DNA from: Aquisphaera insulae
GTDB taxonomy: Bacteria; Planctomycetota; Planctomycetia; Isosphaerales; Isosphaeraceae
NCBI RefSeq assembly: GCF_011064615.1
Contig: NZ_JAALJH010000052.1
Coordinates: 1 to 64,000 of the forward strand
DNA length: 64,000 nt
Direction of reading: 5' to 3'
Shown here: positions 50,844-59,983 of the stretch, piece by piece
How the letters are laid out: each line of letters starts with the position of its first letter
Position numbering within the stretch: the first letter of the stretch is position 1
Notes under the pieces: model-generated
Database searches by the model: none
The model's input: only the letters and a program-made list of their open reading frames with translations
What the model was told of the DNA's origin: nothing
Program-made: the position numbers and the translations under genes

Positions 50844-53681
50844 TTGGCGGACAACCCGTCCCCAGCGCCTTCCGGTCGCGTCATCCGGCTTCGCCGGGTC
50901 CGGACGCACAACCTCAAGGGGATCGACCTCGATCTGCCGGCGGGGGCGCTGATCGTCGTCACCGGCGTGAGCGGCGCGGGGAAAAGCTCGCTGGCGTTCG
51001 ACACCCTCTATGCCGAGGGGCAGCGGCGGTACGTCGAGACCTTCTCGGCCTACGCCCGCCAGTTCCTCGAGCCGCTCGAGAAGCCCGACGCGGAGCGGAT
51101 CGAGAACATCCCCCCCGCGGTGGCCGTCGCCGGCCGCGAGTCGCTGCCGTCCCCCCGGAGCACGGTCGGCACCATCGCCGAGGTCCACGAGCACCTGGCG
51201 CTCCTCTTCGCCCGGATCGGTGCCGTCCGATGCCTGAATTGCGGCCGTCCGGTCAGCCCCGCCACGCCGGCCGGGGTGGCCGACGCGATCGATGAGCTGC
51301 CGGAGGGGACCCGCTACGAGATCGCCTTCCCGGTCGAGATCCTGGCGACGAGCGACCCGGCGGCCATCGCCCGCTCCCTCGTCGAGGACGGCCTGACGCG
51401 TGCCCGCCTGGCGGGCCGGCTCCTGGACCTGACCGCCGAGCGGCCCGAACCGCCGGCGGCCGGGGCGCCGGCCGTGGCCCTGGACGTGATCGTGGACCGG
51501 CTCCAGCGGGGCAAGGATGCGCCCGGGCGACGGCTCGACTCGATCGAGACCGCCTTCGCGCGGGGCCTGGGCCGGTGCCGGATCCTGCCGGTCGATTCGG
51601 CCTCGGGGGACGCGCTTACGTTCGTCCGCGGCTGGCGCTGCGCCGCGTGCGGGACCGATCACGTCGAGCCCCGGCCGGAGCTCTTCCGGTACACGAGCTC
51701 CCTGGGCGCCTGCCGCCGCTGCGAGGGCCTGGGCGAGGTCACCGAGACGGACCTCGGCCGCGTGGTCCCGGACCCGCGGAAGAGCCTCCGCCAGGGTGCG
51801 ATTGCCCCGTGGGCCGGCGCCGCGCACCGGGCCAACCTGGAACAACTGATCGCGGCCGCGCCGCGGCTCGGCCTGCCGCTCGACGTCCCGTTCGAGGACC
51901 TCTCGCTGGCCCAGATCGCGACCATCCTGGACGGCGACTCGGCGGCCGGATTCCCCGGCCTGCGGGCCTTCTTCGCCCGGCTGGAGAAGGCGTCGGGGAA
52001 GCCGTCGATCCGGGCCTTCCTGGGGCGCTGGACGAGTCGCAGCCCCTGCCCGGATTGCCGCGGCGCCAGGCTCCGCCCGGAGGCCCTGGCCGTGAAGGTG
52101 GAAGGGCTGAGCATCGCCGAGCTGTCGGCCCTGTCGGTCCGCGACGCGCGGGCGCGGATCGAGGGTTGGCACGAGCTCGAGGCCAACGAGATCGCCGGGC
52201 GGATCCTCCGCCAGGTCCGGACGCGGCTGGAGTATCTCGGCGAGATCGGCCTGGATTATCTCACGCTCGATCGTTCGGCCCGTTCCCTCTCCGGCGGCGA
52301 GCTCCGGCGGGCGTCGATGACCCGGACCCTCGGGACCGGCCTGGTGAACACGCTCTACGTCCTCGACGAGCCGACGATCGGCCTCCATCCCCACGAGGTC
52401 GGCCGGCTCGTCGCCGTCCTCCGGCGGCTCCGCGACGCCGGCAACACGCTGGTGGCCGTGGAGCATGAACACTCCGTGATCCGGGCCTCCGACCACGTGA
52501 TCGACCTGGGCCCGGGGGCCGGCGAGGCCGGCGGCAACCTCCTCTACGAAGGGCCCCTCGGCCCGTTCGAGGCGGCGGCCGGCTCGGTCACCAGCGACTT
52601 CCTGTTCGGCCGCAAGCGTGTCGAGGTCCCCGCGAAGCGGCGCAGTCCGTCGGACGCGAAGGGGTTCCTGGTCCTGGACGGGGCGCGCGGGAACAACCTC
52701 AAGGATCTCCGCGTCTCGTTCCCGCTGGGCGTCTTCTGCGTGGTGACGGGGGTCAGCGGGGCGGGCAAGAGCACCCTCGTCGAGCAGACGCTCTACCCGG
52801 CCCTGCGGGCGCGGCTCCATCGCGAGTCGCTGCCGGCGGAGCCGTACGACGGCCTCGAGGTCCGGGCCGCCCGGCCCCCCGAGGAGGCGGTCCTCCTGGA
52901 CCAGTCGCCGATCGGCCGGTCGGGCCGGTCCAACCCGGTCACCTATCTCAAGGCGTTCGACGAGATCCGCCGGACGTTCGCCGCGACCCACGAGGCGAAG
53001 CTCCGGAACTACGGCGCCGGTATGTTCAGCTTCAACGTCGAGGGGGGCCGGTGCGGGACCTGCAAGGGAGACGGCTACCTGGCGATCGACATGCAGTTCC
53101 TGCCCGACGTCCTGATGCGCTGCCCGGACTGCCGCGGCACGCGATATCGGCCGGAGGTCCTGGAGATCGCCTACCGGGGCCGGAACATCGCGGAGGTCCT
53201 CGACCTGACCGCCCGCGAGGCCTTCCTTTTCTTCCGGCATCGCCGCAAGATCCAGGCGAAGCTGCGGCCTCTCCTCGACCTCGGCCTGGACTACCTGAAG
53301 CTCGGCCAGCCGGCCGCCACGCTCTCCGGCGGCGAGGCCCAGCGGCTGAAGCTCGCGGGCTTCCTGGGCGGATCGAAGGCCGCGCTCAACCGGGCGGCGA
53401 ACATCGCGCCGGCGATCTACCTCCTGGACGAGCCGACCGCGGGCCTGCACCCGTTCGACATGCTCAAGCTGATCGACGCCCTGAACGCCCTGGTGGACCT
53501 GGGCCATTCGGTGATCGTGATCGAGCACAGCCCGGAGTTCATGGCGTGCGCGGACTGGATCATCGACCTGGGCCCCGGGGCCGGCGAGGAGGGGGGCCGG
53601 GTCGTCGCCGAGGGGACGCCCGAAGGCGTGAGCCGGTCGGGATCGCCGACGGGCGAGATCCTGGCCGGGACGCTCGGATAA
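50844..53681 (+). CDS. uvrA: UvrA-family excinuclease subunit, divergent paralogue
   Basis: 945 residues with two ABC ATPase halves. Half 1: Walker A GVSGAGKS (41-48), YARQFLEPLEKPD and RSTVGTIAEVHEHLALLFARIG, a zinc-finger region (RCLNCGRP ... RCAACGTDH), and a changed signature SLSGGELRRASM with LYVLDEPTIGLHP. Half 2: GVSGAGKSTLV, the second zinc finger GGRCGTCKGDGYLAID...MRCPDCRGTRY, and LSGGEAQRLKLA. UvrA recognises damaged DNA with UvrB. The altered first-half signature and LFRYTSSLGACRRC (usually LFSFNSP.GACP.C) suggest a secondary UvrA copy, and I am unsure whether it is the housekeeping one. It starts at TTG 50844 with CGGAG upstream. Confidence 0.85.
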   Translation: MADNPSPAPSGRVIRLRRVRTHNLKGIDLDLPAGALIVVTGVSGAGKSSLAFDTLYAEGQRRYVETFSAYARQFLEPLEKPDAERIENIPPAVAVAGRESLPSPRSTVGTIAEVHEHLALLFARIGAVRCLNCGRPVSPATPAGVADAIDELPEGTRYEIAFPVEILATSDPAAIARSLVEDGLTRARLAGRLLDLTAERPEPPAAGAPAVALDVIVDRLQRGKDAPGRRLDSIETAFARGLGRCRILPVDSASGDALTFVRGWRCAACGTDHVEPRPELFRYTSSLGACRRCEGLGEVTETDLGRVVPDPRKSLRQGAIAPWAGAAHRANLEQLIAAAPRLGLPLDVPFEDLSLAQIATILDGDSAAGFPGLRAFFARLEKASGKPSIRAFLGRWTSRSPCPDCRGARLRPEALAVKVEGLSIAELSALSVRDARARIEGWHELEANEIAGRILRQVRTRLEYLGEIGLDYLTLDRSARSLSGGELRRASMTRTLGTGLVNTLYVLDEPTIGLHPHEVGRLVAVLRRLRDAGNTLVAVEHEHSVIRASDHVIDLGPGAGEAGGNLLYEGPLGPFEAAAGSVTSDFLFGRKRVEVPAKRRSPSDAKGFLVLDGARGNNLKDLRVSFPLGVFCVVTGVSGAGKSTLVEQTLYPALRARLHRESLPAEPYDGLEVRAARPPEEAVLLDQSPIGRSGRSNPVTYLKAFDEIRRTFAATHEAKLRNYGAGMFSFNVEGGRCGTCKGDGYLAIDMQFLPDVLMRCPDCRGTRYRPEVLEIAYRGRNIAEVLDLTAREAFLFFRHRRKIQAKLRPLLDLGLDYLKLGQPAATLSGGEAQRLKLAGFLGGSKAALNRAANIAPAIYLLDEPTAGLHPFDMLKLIDALNALVDLGHSVIVIEHSPEFMACADWIIDLGPGAGEEGGRVVAEGTPEGVSRSGSPTGEILAGTLG

Positions 53682-53877
53682 GGCTCCTAACCTGGTGGAA
53701 TGACGATGCGGACGTGCCGAAGGCCCTCTCGAACGACCGAGACTGCGGGTCGTGTCGAATCGCGAAAGCCACTGTCTCATGGTAAAGTGATGGACGTGGA
53801 AGGTGCCAGTTCGCGGTCCTCCATCACAACGCGAGTTGGAAGCAACGTGAGCAGACGGCATCCCGGAGAGCCGGACC

Positions 53878-54495
53878 ATGAGCACGTCCGTTGTGACGAA
53901 TGATCTGTACACACCTGATGACCTTCTCTCCATGCCCGACGGCAAGGGAATCGAGTTGGTACGAGGTCGGCTGCTGGAGCATACAATGGGCGCCGAATCC
54001 TCCTGGGTCGGTGGCAGGTTGTTCGGGCGCCTGGATCGGTTCGTCGAGGAGCATGACTCCGGATGGCTCTTTCCGGCCGAGACGGGTTACCAGTGTTTTC
54101 CTCACGACCCGACCATGGTCCGGAAGCCCGACCTCTCCTTCATCAGGAAGGATCGCTTGCCCCAAAGCACGGTCCCCACCGGCTGGATCACCATCCCGCC
54201 CGACCTGGCCGTCGAGGTCGTCTCTCCAAACGATCGAGCCTCCGAGTTGGAGGACAAACTCGCGGACTATCGTTTGGCGGGCATCCCGCTGGTCTGGGTG
54301 ATCTATCCCGACTCACGTTCGGTCCTGGTGCATCGGCGGGACGGAACGTTGGCCCGGCTGCTCGAAACCAATAGCCTCGCGGGCGAGGACATCCTCCCGG
54401 GTTTCGCGTGTCCGATACGGGAGATCCTTCCGGCGCCGACCGCGGTGAGATCACGTCGTGGCGGATCAGGTGGTCAGCCCCCGTCCGACGGTTGA
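53878..54495 (+). CDS. Uma2 family (DUF820) endonuclease-like protein
   Basis: 205 residues of the PD-(D/E)XK-type Uma2 family: YTPDDLLSMPDGKGIELVRG (metal site Glu), MVRKPDLSFI and PPDLAVEVVSPNDRASELEDKLADYR, with the Asp, Glu and Lys of the nuclease core. The usual length is ~190-210, so it is complete. These genes are abundant in planctomycetes and cyanobacteria; the substrate is unknown. ATG 53878 is preceded by GGAGAGCC. The C-terminal tail is Arg/Gly-rich. It stands 197 nt after uvrA in the same direction. Confidence 0.88.
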   Translation: MSTSVVTNDLYTPDDLLSMPDGKGIELVRGRLLEHTMGAESSWVGGRLFGRLDRFVEEHDSGWLFPAETGYQCFPHDPTMVRKPDLSFIRKDRLPQSTVPTGWITIPPDLAVEVVSPNDRASELEDKLADYRLAGIPLVWVIYPDSRSVLVHRRDGTLARLLETNSLAGEDILPGFACPIREILPAPTAVRSRRGGSGGQPPSDG

Positions 54496-54639
54496 ATGAG
54501 ACGCCCGTACGAACCTGTGCGAGGTCCGAAGTCTCTGCGATATCGAGAGGGAATCCCGCAAGCCCGTACGATCGCGGGCGGAGTGCGGCACGCCCCGGCG
54601 GGGCCGATCCCATCGTCGTAAGCAAAGGGCAAAACAGCC

Positions 54640-56109
54640 ATGGGCCAGGGTGGAGGATACGGCGGGCCGCTCGAGCGGGCGGGGACCTGTGCCTGGAGGA
54701 TCCCGAGGTCCTACCGCGAGGACATGCGCGTCGACGGCCTGATCTTCGCCGACGACACGCTCATCGAGCAGATCAAGAAGGACCAGGGGCCGGAACAGGT
54801 CGTGAACGTGGCGACCTTGCCGGGGATCCAGAAGGCGTCGCTGGCGATGCCGGACATCCACTGGGGCTACGGCTTCTGCATCGGCGGCGTGGCGGCCACC
54901 GACCCGGAGCAGGGGGGCGTGATCTCGCCGGGGGGCGTCGGCTACGACATCAACTGCGGCGTCCGGCTGCTCCGCACCAACCTCGAATGGGCCGACATCA
55001 AGGACCGCATCCGCCCGCTCGTGGACAGGCTCTTCGACGACATCCCCACCGGGATGGGCCAGCGCGGGCGGTTCGTCTTCAACAAGGGCGAGCTCGTCCG
55101 CCTGATGGAGCAGGGGGTCTCGTTCGTCGTCAAGAAGGGCTACGGCGAGGCGCGGGACATCGAGTTCGCGGAGGCGGGCGGACGGCTCGACGGGGCCGAC
55201 CCGGGCCGCGTCAGCGATCGCGCCATCGCCCGGGGCGCGGAGCAGTGCGGGACGCTCGGCTCCGGCAACCACTTCCTGGAAATCCAGGTCGTCGATCGCG
55301 TGCTCGACGCCCACGCCGCAGAGGTGATGGGCCTGCGCGAGGGACAGGTTACCGTGTTGATCCACTCGGGCTCCCGCGGACTCGGCTACCAGGTCTGCGA
55401 CGACTACCTGAAGGTCTTCAAGAACGCCCCGAGGAAGTATGGCTTCAGCCTCCCGGACTGGCAGCTCGCGTGCGCCCCGGTCCGGAGCCCGGAAGGGCAG
55501 GACTACCTGGGGGCGATGCGGGCCGCGGCCAACTACGCGTGGTGCAATCGCCAGCTCCTGACCCACCAGGCCCGAGAGGTCTTCGCGGCGGTCCTCGGCA
55601 AGCCGTGGGAGGCGCTCGGGATGGAGCTCGTGTATGACGTGGCGCACAACATCGCCAAGTTCGAGGACCACGACGTCGGCGACGGCGTGCGGAAGGAGGT
55701 CTGCGTCCACCGCAAGGGGGCGACCCGGGCCTTCCCGCCGGGCCATCCCGAGGTCCCCGCGCCCTACCAGGAGGTCGGCCAGCCGGTGATCATCCCCGGC
55801 AGCATGGGGACGGCGAGCTGGGTCCTGGCCGGCCAGCCCGGATCGATGATCCACTCGTTCGGCACGAGCTGCCACGGCGCGGGGCGGATGATGAGCCGGA
55901 CCGCCGCCGTCCGGCTCGCCGAGGGGCGGCGGATCGACCGCGAGCTCGACGCCCTCGGCATCATCGCTCGCGCCCGCGGCCACAAGGGCCTGGCCGAGGA
56001 ACAACCGGCCGCCTACAAGGACGTCGACCTGGTCGTGGACGTCGTGGATCAGGTGGGGATCTCGAAGAAGGTCGCCAGGCTGAGGCCGGTGGGGGTGATC
56101 AAGGGATGA
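54640..56109 (+). CDS. rtcB: RNA-splicing ligase RtcB
   Basis: 489 residues. Metal-binding residues in GYDINCGV (Asp103, Cys106), SGNHFLEIQ and HSGSRGLGYQ, and the GMP-linked His region in SFGTSCHGAGRMMSR are intact. RtcB joins RNA 3'-phosphate or 2',3'-cyclic phosphate to 5'-OH ends using GTP, for RNA repair. The length is normal. ATG 54640; an archease gene is not seen beside it. The hypothetical gene at 56186 follows by 76 nt. Confidence 0.95.
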   Translation: MGQGGGYGGPLERAGTCAWRIPRSYREDMRVDGLIFADDTLIEQIKKDQGPEQVVNVATLPGIQKASLAMPDIHWGYGFCIGGVAATDPEQGGVISPGGVGYDINCGVRLLRTNLEWADIKDRIRPLVDRLFDDIPTGMGQRGRFVFNKGELVRLMEQGVSFVVKKGYGEARDIEFAEAGGRLDGADPGRVSDRAIARGAEQCGTLGSGNHFLEIQVVDRVLDAHAAEVMGLREGQVTVLIHSGSRGLGYQVCDDYLKVFKNAPRKYGFSLPDWQLACAPVRSPEGQDYLGAMRAAANYAWCNRQLLTHQAREVFAAVLGKPWEALGMELVYDVAHNIAKFEDHDVGDGVRKEVCVHRKGATRAFPPGHPEVPAPYQEVGQPVIIPGSMGTASWVLAGQPGSMIHSFGTSCHGAGRMMSRTAAVRLAEGRRIDRELDALGIIARARGHKGLAEEQPAAYKDVDLVVDVVDQVGISKKVARLRPVGVIKG

Positions 56110-56185
56110 TGACGCGGAACCCGCTACTCCTCAGGTCACCTGCAAGCAACCCAGGCGTCAATTCCCTACGCAAGATCGAGCTGGA

Positions 56186-57019
56186 ATGGACGTCGAGATG
56201 ACGCCGACCGAGATCCACCCCCGAGTTCACGTCCTGCTCGCCGGGGACGCACCGCTCGGCGTCGTCATCCGGCGCGGGCCGTCGAAGCGGGTCTGCACGC
56301 TGCTCTGGGACCGGACGACCGACGAGTTCCAACTCGGCCAGTGGTTGCACGGGCGTATCTATGAGCGGCGCAGCGACCTGTCCCGGGATGGGAAGCACCT
56401 GATCTACTTCGCCATGAACGGGGACTGGAACGGGGAGGCGAAGGGCTCGTGGACGGCGATCTCGAGGGCCCCCTACCTCAAGGCCGTGACGCTGCTGGCC
56501 AAGGGGGATTGCTGGCACGGCGGCGGCCTGTTCACCGGCAAGGGATACTGGCTCAACGACGGGAGCGGCCACACGCCGTTCCGCGACTCGCGCGAGCTAC
56601 GCCGCGACCTCAAGTTACGGCCGAGCACCTACTACGGCGGCGAATGCACCGGCGTTTACTATCCGCGGCTGCAGCGGGATGGCTGGACGCTGATCCGGCA
56701 CGAGACGCTCGCCAGGCGGAAAGCGCAGACCGTGTTCGAGAAGCCGGCACCCGGAGGCTGGACGCTCCGGAAGATCGCCCATGAGGAGGCCGGCTCCCCG
56801 CCCGGCAAGGGTTGCTACTGGGACGAGCACCAGCTCGACGGCCCGAACGGGACGCTCGCCCGCCCGGAGTGGGAATGGGCGGAGGTGGATGGCGACCGGT
56901 TGGTCTGGGTCGCAGGCGGGAAGCTGTTCGCGGGGAGGGTGGGCGCACACGGGATCGACGAGGTCGAGCTGCACGATTTCAACGGCATGAAGTTCCAGCC
57001 GATCGAGGCCCCGTACTGA
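56186..57019 (+). CDS. conserved hypothetical protein
   Basis: 277 residues, no signal or membrane segment. Segments such as VCTLLWDRTTDEFQLGQWLHGRIYERRSDLS, LIYFAMNGDWNGEAKGSWTAISRAPYLKAV and CWHGGGLFTGKGYWLNDG repeat aromatic-rich beta-strand patterns, suggesting a beta-propeller-like fold. Function is not known; similar proteins occur in Gemmata and myxobacteria as I recall. A start at the ATG 56198 (MTPTEIHPRV) is an alternative to 56186. It converges on the GH43 gene. Confidence 0.65.
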   Translation: MDVEMTPTEIHPRVHVLLAGDAPLGVVIRRGPSKRVCTLLWDRTTDEFQLGQWLHGRIYERRSDLSRDGKHLIYFAMNGDWNGEAKGSWTAISRAPYLKAVTLLAKGDCWHGGGLFTGKGYWLNDGSGHTPFRDSRELRRDLKLRPSTYYGGECTGVYYPRLQRDGWTLIRHETLARRKAQTVFEKPAPGGWTLRKIAHEEAGSPPGKGCYWDEHQLDGPNGTLARPEWEWAEVDGDRLVWVAGGKLFAGRVGAHGIDEVELHDFNGMKFQPIEAPY

Positions 57020-57101
57020 GGCGGTTCACGTTACGCTGGCCAGCGGGATCGTTCCGCGCGAGGGTCGCGGCAGGGGGTGAGCCTCATCACGACCGCGATC
57101 C

Positions 57102-58256
57102 TCAACGAGCGACCCCCGGGACCAGCCTCGGCTTGCCGACCTGGAACGGCATGGCCGGGGCGTCCTTGTTGATGCGGGCCTCGCCCGTGGCGACGTCCAG
57201 CGTCCATTCCCGGGGCTCCGGGAGCCGGAGCTTGCCGTCGCCGATCTCGAGGGGCATCCAGAGATACCGCGAATCCCACTGGCTACGCGGCTTCCACATG
57301 TCGGCCATGAAGATCACGCTCGTCGTCTTCGAGCCGACGACCTTGAGCATCATCGTGGACTGCGCGTTGTAGGTGTTCGTCTCGAGGGGCGCGAAATAGC
57401 GGAACTCCGACCACGGCCCGCTGAGCGATTTCGCCGTCGCGTAGACATTGCAGTTCGGATCCCAGCCGGTCAGGGCCGAGCCGATGGCGTAATAGAGGCC
57501 CTGGTAATGGACGAGGGCACCCCCCTCCAGGGGGGCACGGATCAGGATCACGTCCTCCTGGACGTCCAGGTAATCGTCCGAGAGACGGGCGATGTGGAAG
57601 CCGTTGGGACGGTCCTCGAAGATGAGATAGGCGGATCCGTCGTCGTCGATGAACTGGCCGATGTCGCGGGACTCGTGCCCGAGCGGGCGGAAGTGCTTGA
57701 CGAAACGATACGGCCCCTCGACGACGTCCGACACCGCCACGCCGACCCGGGCCTGCGCGTAGTCGTTCGAGCCGGGCTTGTCGGAGACCGGGCCGTCGAG
57801 GTGGACGTACATGACGAACTTGCCGGTCCGGGCGTTGTGAAAGACCTTGGGCCGCTCGACGATCAGCGCCCGGCCCGGATAGTCGCTCGGTCGTGACGCG
57901 ATCGGCGGGGTGGGCGTCCCGGTGGCGGCCATCTGGAAGGCCAGCCCCCGGAAGCTCCAGTGCCCCAGGTCCCGCGACGCGTAGCAGGATACGGCGCGGA
58001 GGTTCGGGTCCAGGTCGCGGCCGCGATACTCGCCGAACCAGTAATAGGTGCCGTCGAGCCGGAGGATCCCGCCGCCGTGCGCCTGGACGTGCTCTCCGCG
58101 ATCGTCGGGCCAGACGGCACCCGGGATGATCGTCACCGTCCCGGTCGCGGCCACCCGCTTCGGCGGCTCCCCGGCCTGGACGCGTCCCGAGAGGCTGGCG
58201 ATCAGCGCGACCGCCGTCACGATGGCGAAGCAAGGGATGATTCGGCCTGGGAACAT
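57102..58256 (-). CDS. secreted GH43 family glycosidase (exo-beta-1,3-galactanase-like)
   Basis: 384 residues. Signal peptide (about 1-28), then a five-bladed beta-propeller: VQAHGGGILRLDGTYYWFGEYR with the catalytic base region, RPKVFHNARTGKFVMYVHL, and DIGQFIDDDGSAYLIFED. These resemble GH43 subfamilies such as the galactanase group; the exact specificity is not certain. The ATG at 58256 has CGGAG upstream at 8 nt. It converges with the 56186 gene. Confidence 0.85.
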   Translation of the reverse strand: MFPGRIIPCFAIVTAVALIASLSGRVQAGEPPKRVAATGTVTIIPGAVWPDDRGEHVQAHGGGILRLDGTYYWFGEYRGRDLDPNLRAVSCYASRDLGHWSFRGLAFQMAATGTPTPPIASRPSDYPGRALIVERPKVFHNARTGKFVMYVHLDGPVSDKPGSNDYAQARVGVAVSDVVEGPYRFVKHFRPLGHESRDIGQFIDDDGSAYLIFEDRPNGFHIARLSDDYLDVQEDVILIRAPLEGGALVHYQGLYYAIGSALTGWDPNCNVYATAKSLSGPWSEFRYFAPLETNTYNAQSTMMLKVVGSKTTSVIFMADMWKPRSQWDSRYLWMPLEIGDGKLRLPEPREWTLDVATGEARINKDAPAMPFQVGKPRLVPGVAR

Positions 58257-58776
58257 GGTGGGACTCCGATGACTCGGCTCCGGGCTGTTTCGGCCCAGTC
58301 TGATCGTGCCGGGAGTCGCGGTGAGGATCAAGGCCCCTGGGGCGGAACTTGTTTGGCTCATCCGTTTGAAGCGCGCGCCCCATGGAATCGGACGTGCCGA
58401 AGCGAGCGTTGTCCGCACTCGATCTGGACGCGAACGATGGGTGGCCGTGGTGGAAGCGCAGCGACACCATGGAGGGCTGGCCGGCGGGACGGTTCGATCG
58501 CGTGCCGATCCGATCCCGTGGCATCGCCTTCGGCTCTACCACGGCCACCCGGCCGCCTGCGATCTCGCGATGTCTCATGCCGGGGCCACAGCCCCGATGG
58601 CTCGAGGACCGGCCCTCGCCTCCGCGACGTCGCCGCACTCCGACACGGCCGAGGTCTTCACCCCGGGACGAAGGACATGTTCGATTCGGATGGCGGCGGC
58701 CCGATGTCGGTGGCCGGAGGCCGGAGGCCACAGGGCGGATCGCCGGTGGGCGTCGAACCCGTGGCATCCGGCGCCC
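58257..58776. other. intergenic region with no supported gene
   Basis: About 520 nt. Open frames on the plus strand run through this interval and into the next gene, but have no family pattern and are read antisense to the 58777 gene, so they were not called. Confidence 0.4.
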
Positions 58777-59481
58777 TCACACGCAGTCCACGAGCTTGCC
58801 CCGGATGGCGGCTTTGAAGCCGATGAGCCCCGCAGGCTTCACTCCGGGCGGCTCGCTCCGCGCCGAGCCGGTCCGGCACAACTGCTCCAGCGTGGCCGCG
58901 AACCCATCGGCCAGCGACTTGAGCTGCCCGACGTCCGTGACCCCCTCGCGCACTTCGAGGACGAGCATGTCCACGTCCGGGGGGAAGTCGGGTTCGGCAC
59001 CGATGGCGAACCGCCACGGCTTGTCCTGGACCTCCATGGAGAACCTTCGCCGCGCCCCGATCAACTCACGGAACCTCGGTTCGGCGAAGAGGGTTCGCAA
59101 CCGGTCGTCGTCGTTCCCGGTGATGACGAACGCCTCGGTGCATTCGGGGAAGCCCACGTCGACCGGCCGCCACAGGCCGAGCTTCCTGGCCAGGCGCGTG
59201 AGGAAGTCGGTGGAGTGGACCGAGAACCGGAACCCGCCCGGGTTCGAATAGGGTGCGTAAAGCTGAGTAAACGTCCTCTCATGCTCACGGGTATAGCCAC
59301 CGATGCTGACGATCCAGGGGCCGGCCCGGGCGTGAACGGTGCCGTAGGAGTGGACCCAGCGGTCGCCGATTCGGATCGTCCGCCGATACGGCCCGTCGCC
59401 CGGGTGGTACTCGGCCTCGATCTCGCGGCTGAACCGCTGCAAGACCTCGTCCATGTGGAAGCACGGATCGGACAGGCCCAT
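58777..59481 (-). CDS. conserved hypothetical protein
   Basis: 234 residues, soluble. TFTQLYAPYSNPGGFRFSVH, GFPECTEAFVITGNDDDRLRTLF and RRFSMEVQDKPWRF form a distinctive pattern that I recall from uncharacterised planctomycete proteins. No catalytic residues can be assigned. The ATG at 59481 has GGGGAGG upstream; a frame extends further but lacks that site. Confidence 0.65.
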   Translation of the reverse strand: MGLSDPCFHMDEVLQRFSREIEAEYHPGDGPYRRTIRIGDRWVHSYGTVHARAGPWIVSIGGYTREHERTFTQLYAPYSNPGGFRFSVHSTDFLTRLARKLGLWRPVDVGFPECTEAFVITGNDDDRLRTLFAEPRFRELIGARRRFSMEVQDKPWRFAIGAEPDFPPDVDMLVLEVREGVTDVGQLKSLADGFAATLEQLCRTGSARSEPPGVKPAGLIGFKAAIRGKLVDCV

Positions 59482-59983
59482 CGTGACCCCTCCCCGGATT
59501 TCGCCCGATTGCCGGTCGATCGCCGCTCCGTTTCTGGAACGGGATGCCGCCATCTCGTGGGAAAATGTGCTCAACCCAACCGATCGCCCAGTTTCCGTCT
59601 CGCCTCGTTCAAGATCAACGGCCTCGATCGGGTCGCCAGGGGCATTCTGATCGTGCGCCGCGAGACGTCGCGGATCTTCAGCGGGTGCAAGTCCCACCTA
59701 GGAGGTCGGAGAGGTTGGTGGGCAGGTACTTAACAGGGGTGAGCTGGGGGAGATCGATGGCCAGCGGGCATTGCGGGATCAACAAGCCGATCGGCTGCCA
59801 ATGGCTCGCTTGCCTCAGCCTTCCTATTGTACGTGCGTTGACGCAGGTCCCTGCTGCTTGGCTTCCTTGGGTTCATTGCCTTCCTTGGGTGCCTGGCCAT
59901 TAATCCTATTGCTTCGCCAGAACTCACTTGGGGCAATCCCAAGTATCAAGAAAGCCGGGTGGGACCGTTCCCCCGGTGAGAGA
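59482..59983. other. intergenic region with group II-intron-like fragment
   Basis: About 500 nt. GTGCGCC at 59653 and GCGGGTGCAAGTCCC at 59681-59695 resemble segments of bacterial group II introns (5' end and domain I EBS region). No reverse transcriptase is present. This may be a remnant; confidence is low. It lies at the edge of the lower-GC ATPase/protease island. Confidence 0.3.

Noticed and set aside
47546..51004. Open frame of ~1,150 codons on the minus strand
   Set aside because: Antisense to the S1C protease and the 615-residue protein; no recognisable domain.
50703..53945. Open frame of ~1,080 codons on the minus strand
   Set aside because: Antisense to uvrA, with shadow-type composition.
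58306..59733. Long plus-strand open frames
   Set aside because: They are antisense to the conserved hypothetical gene at 58777-59481 and have no family pattern.
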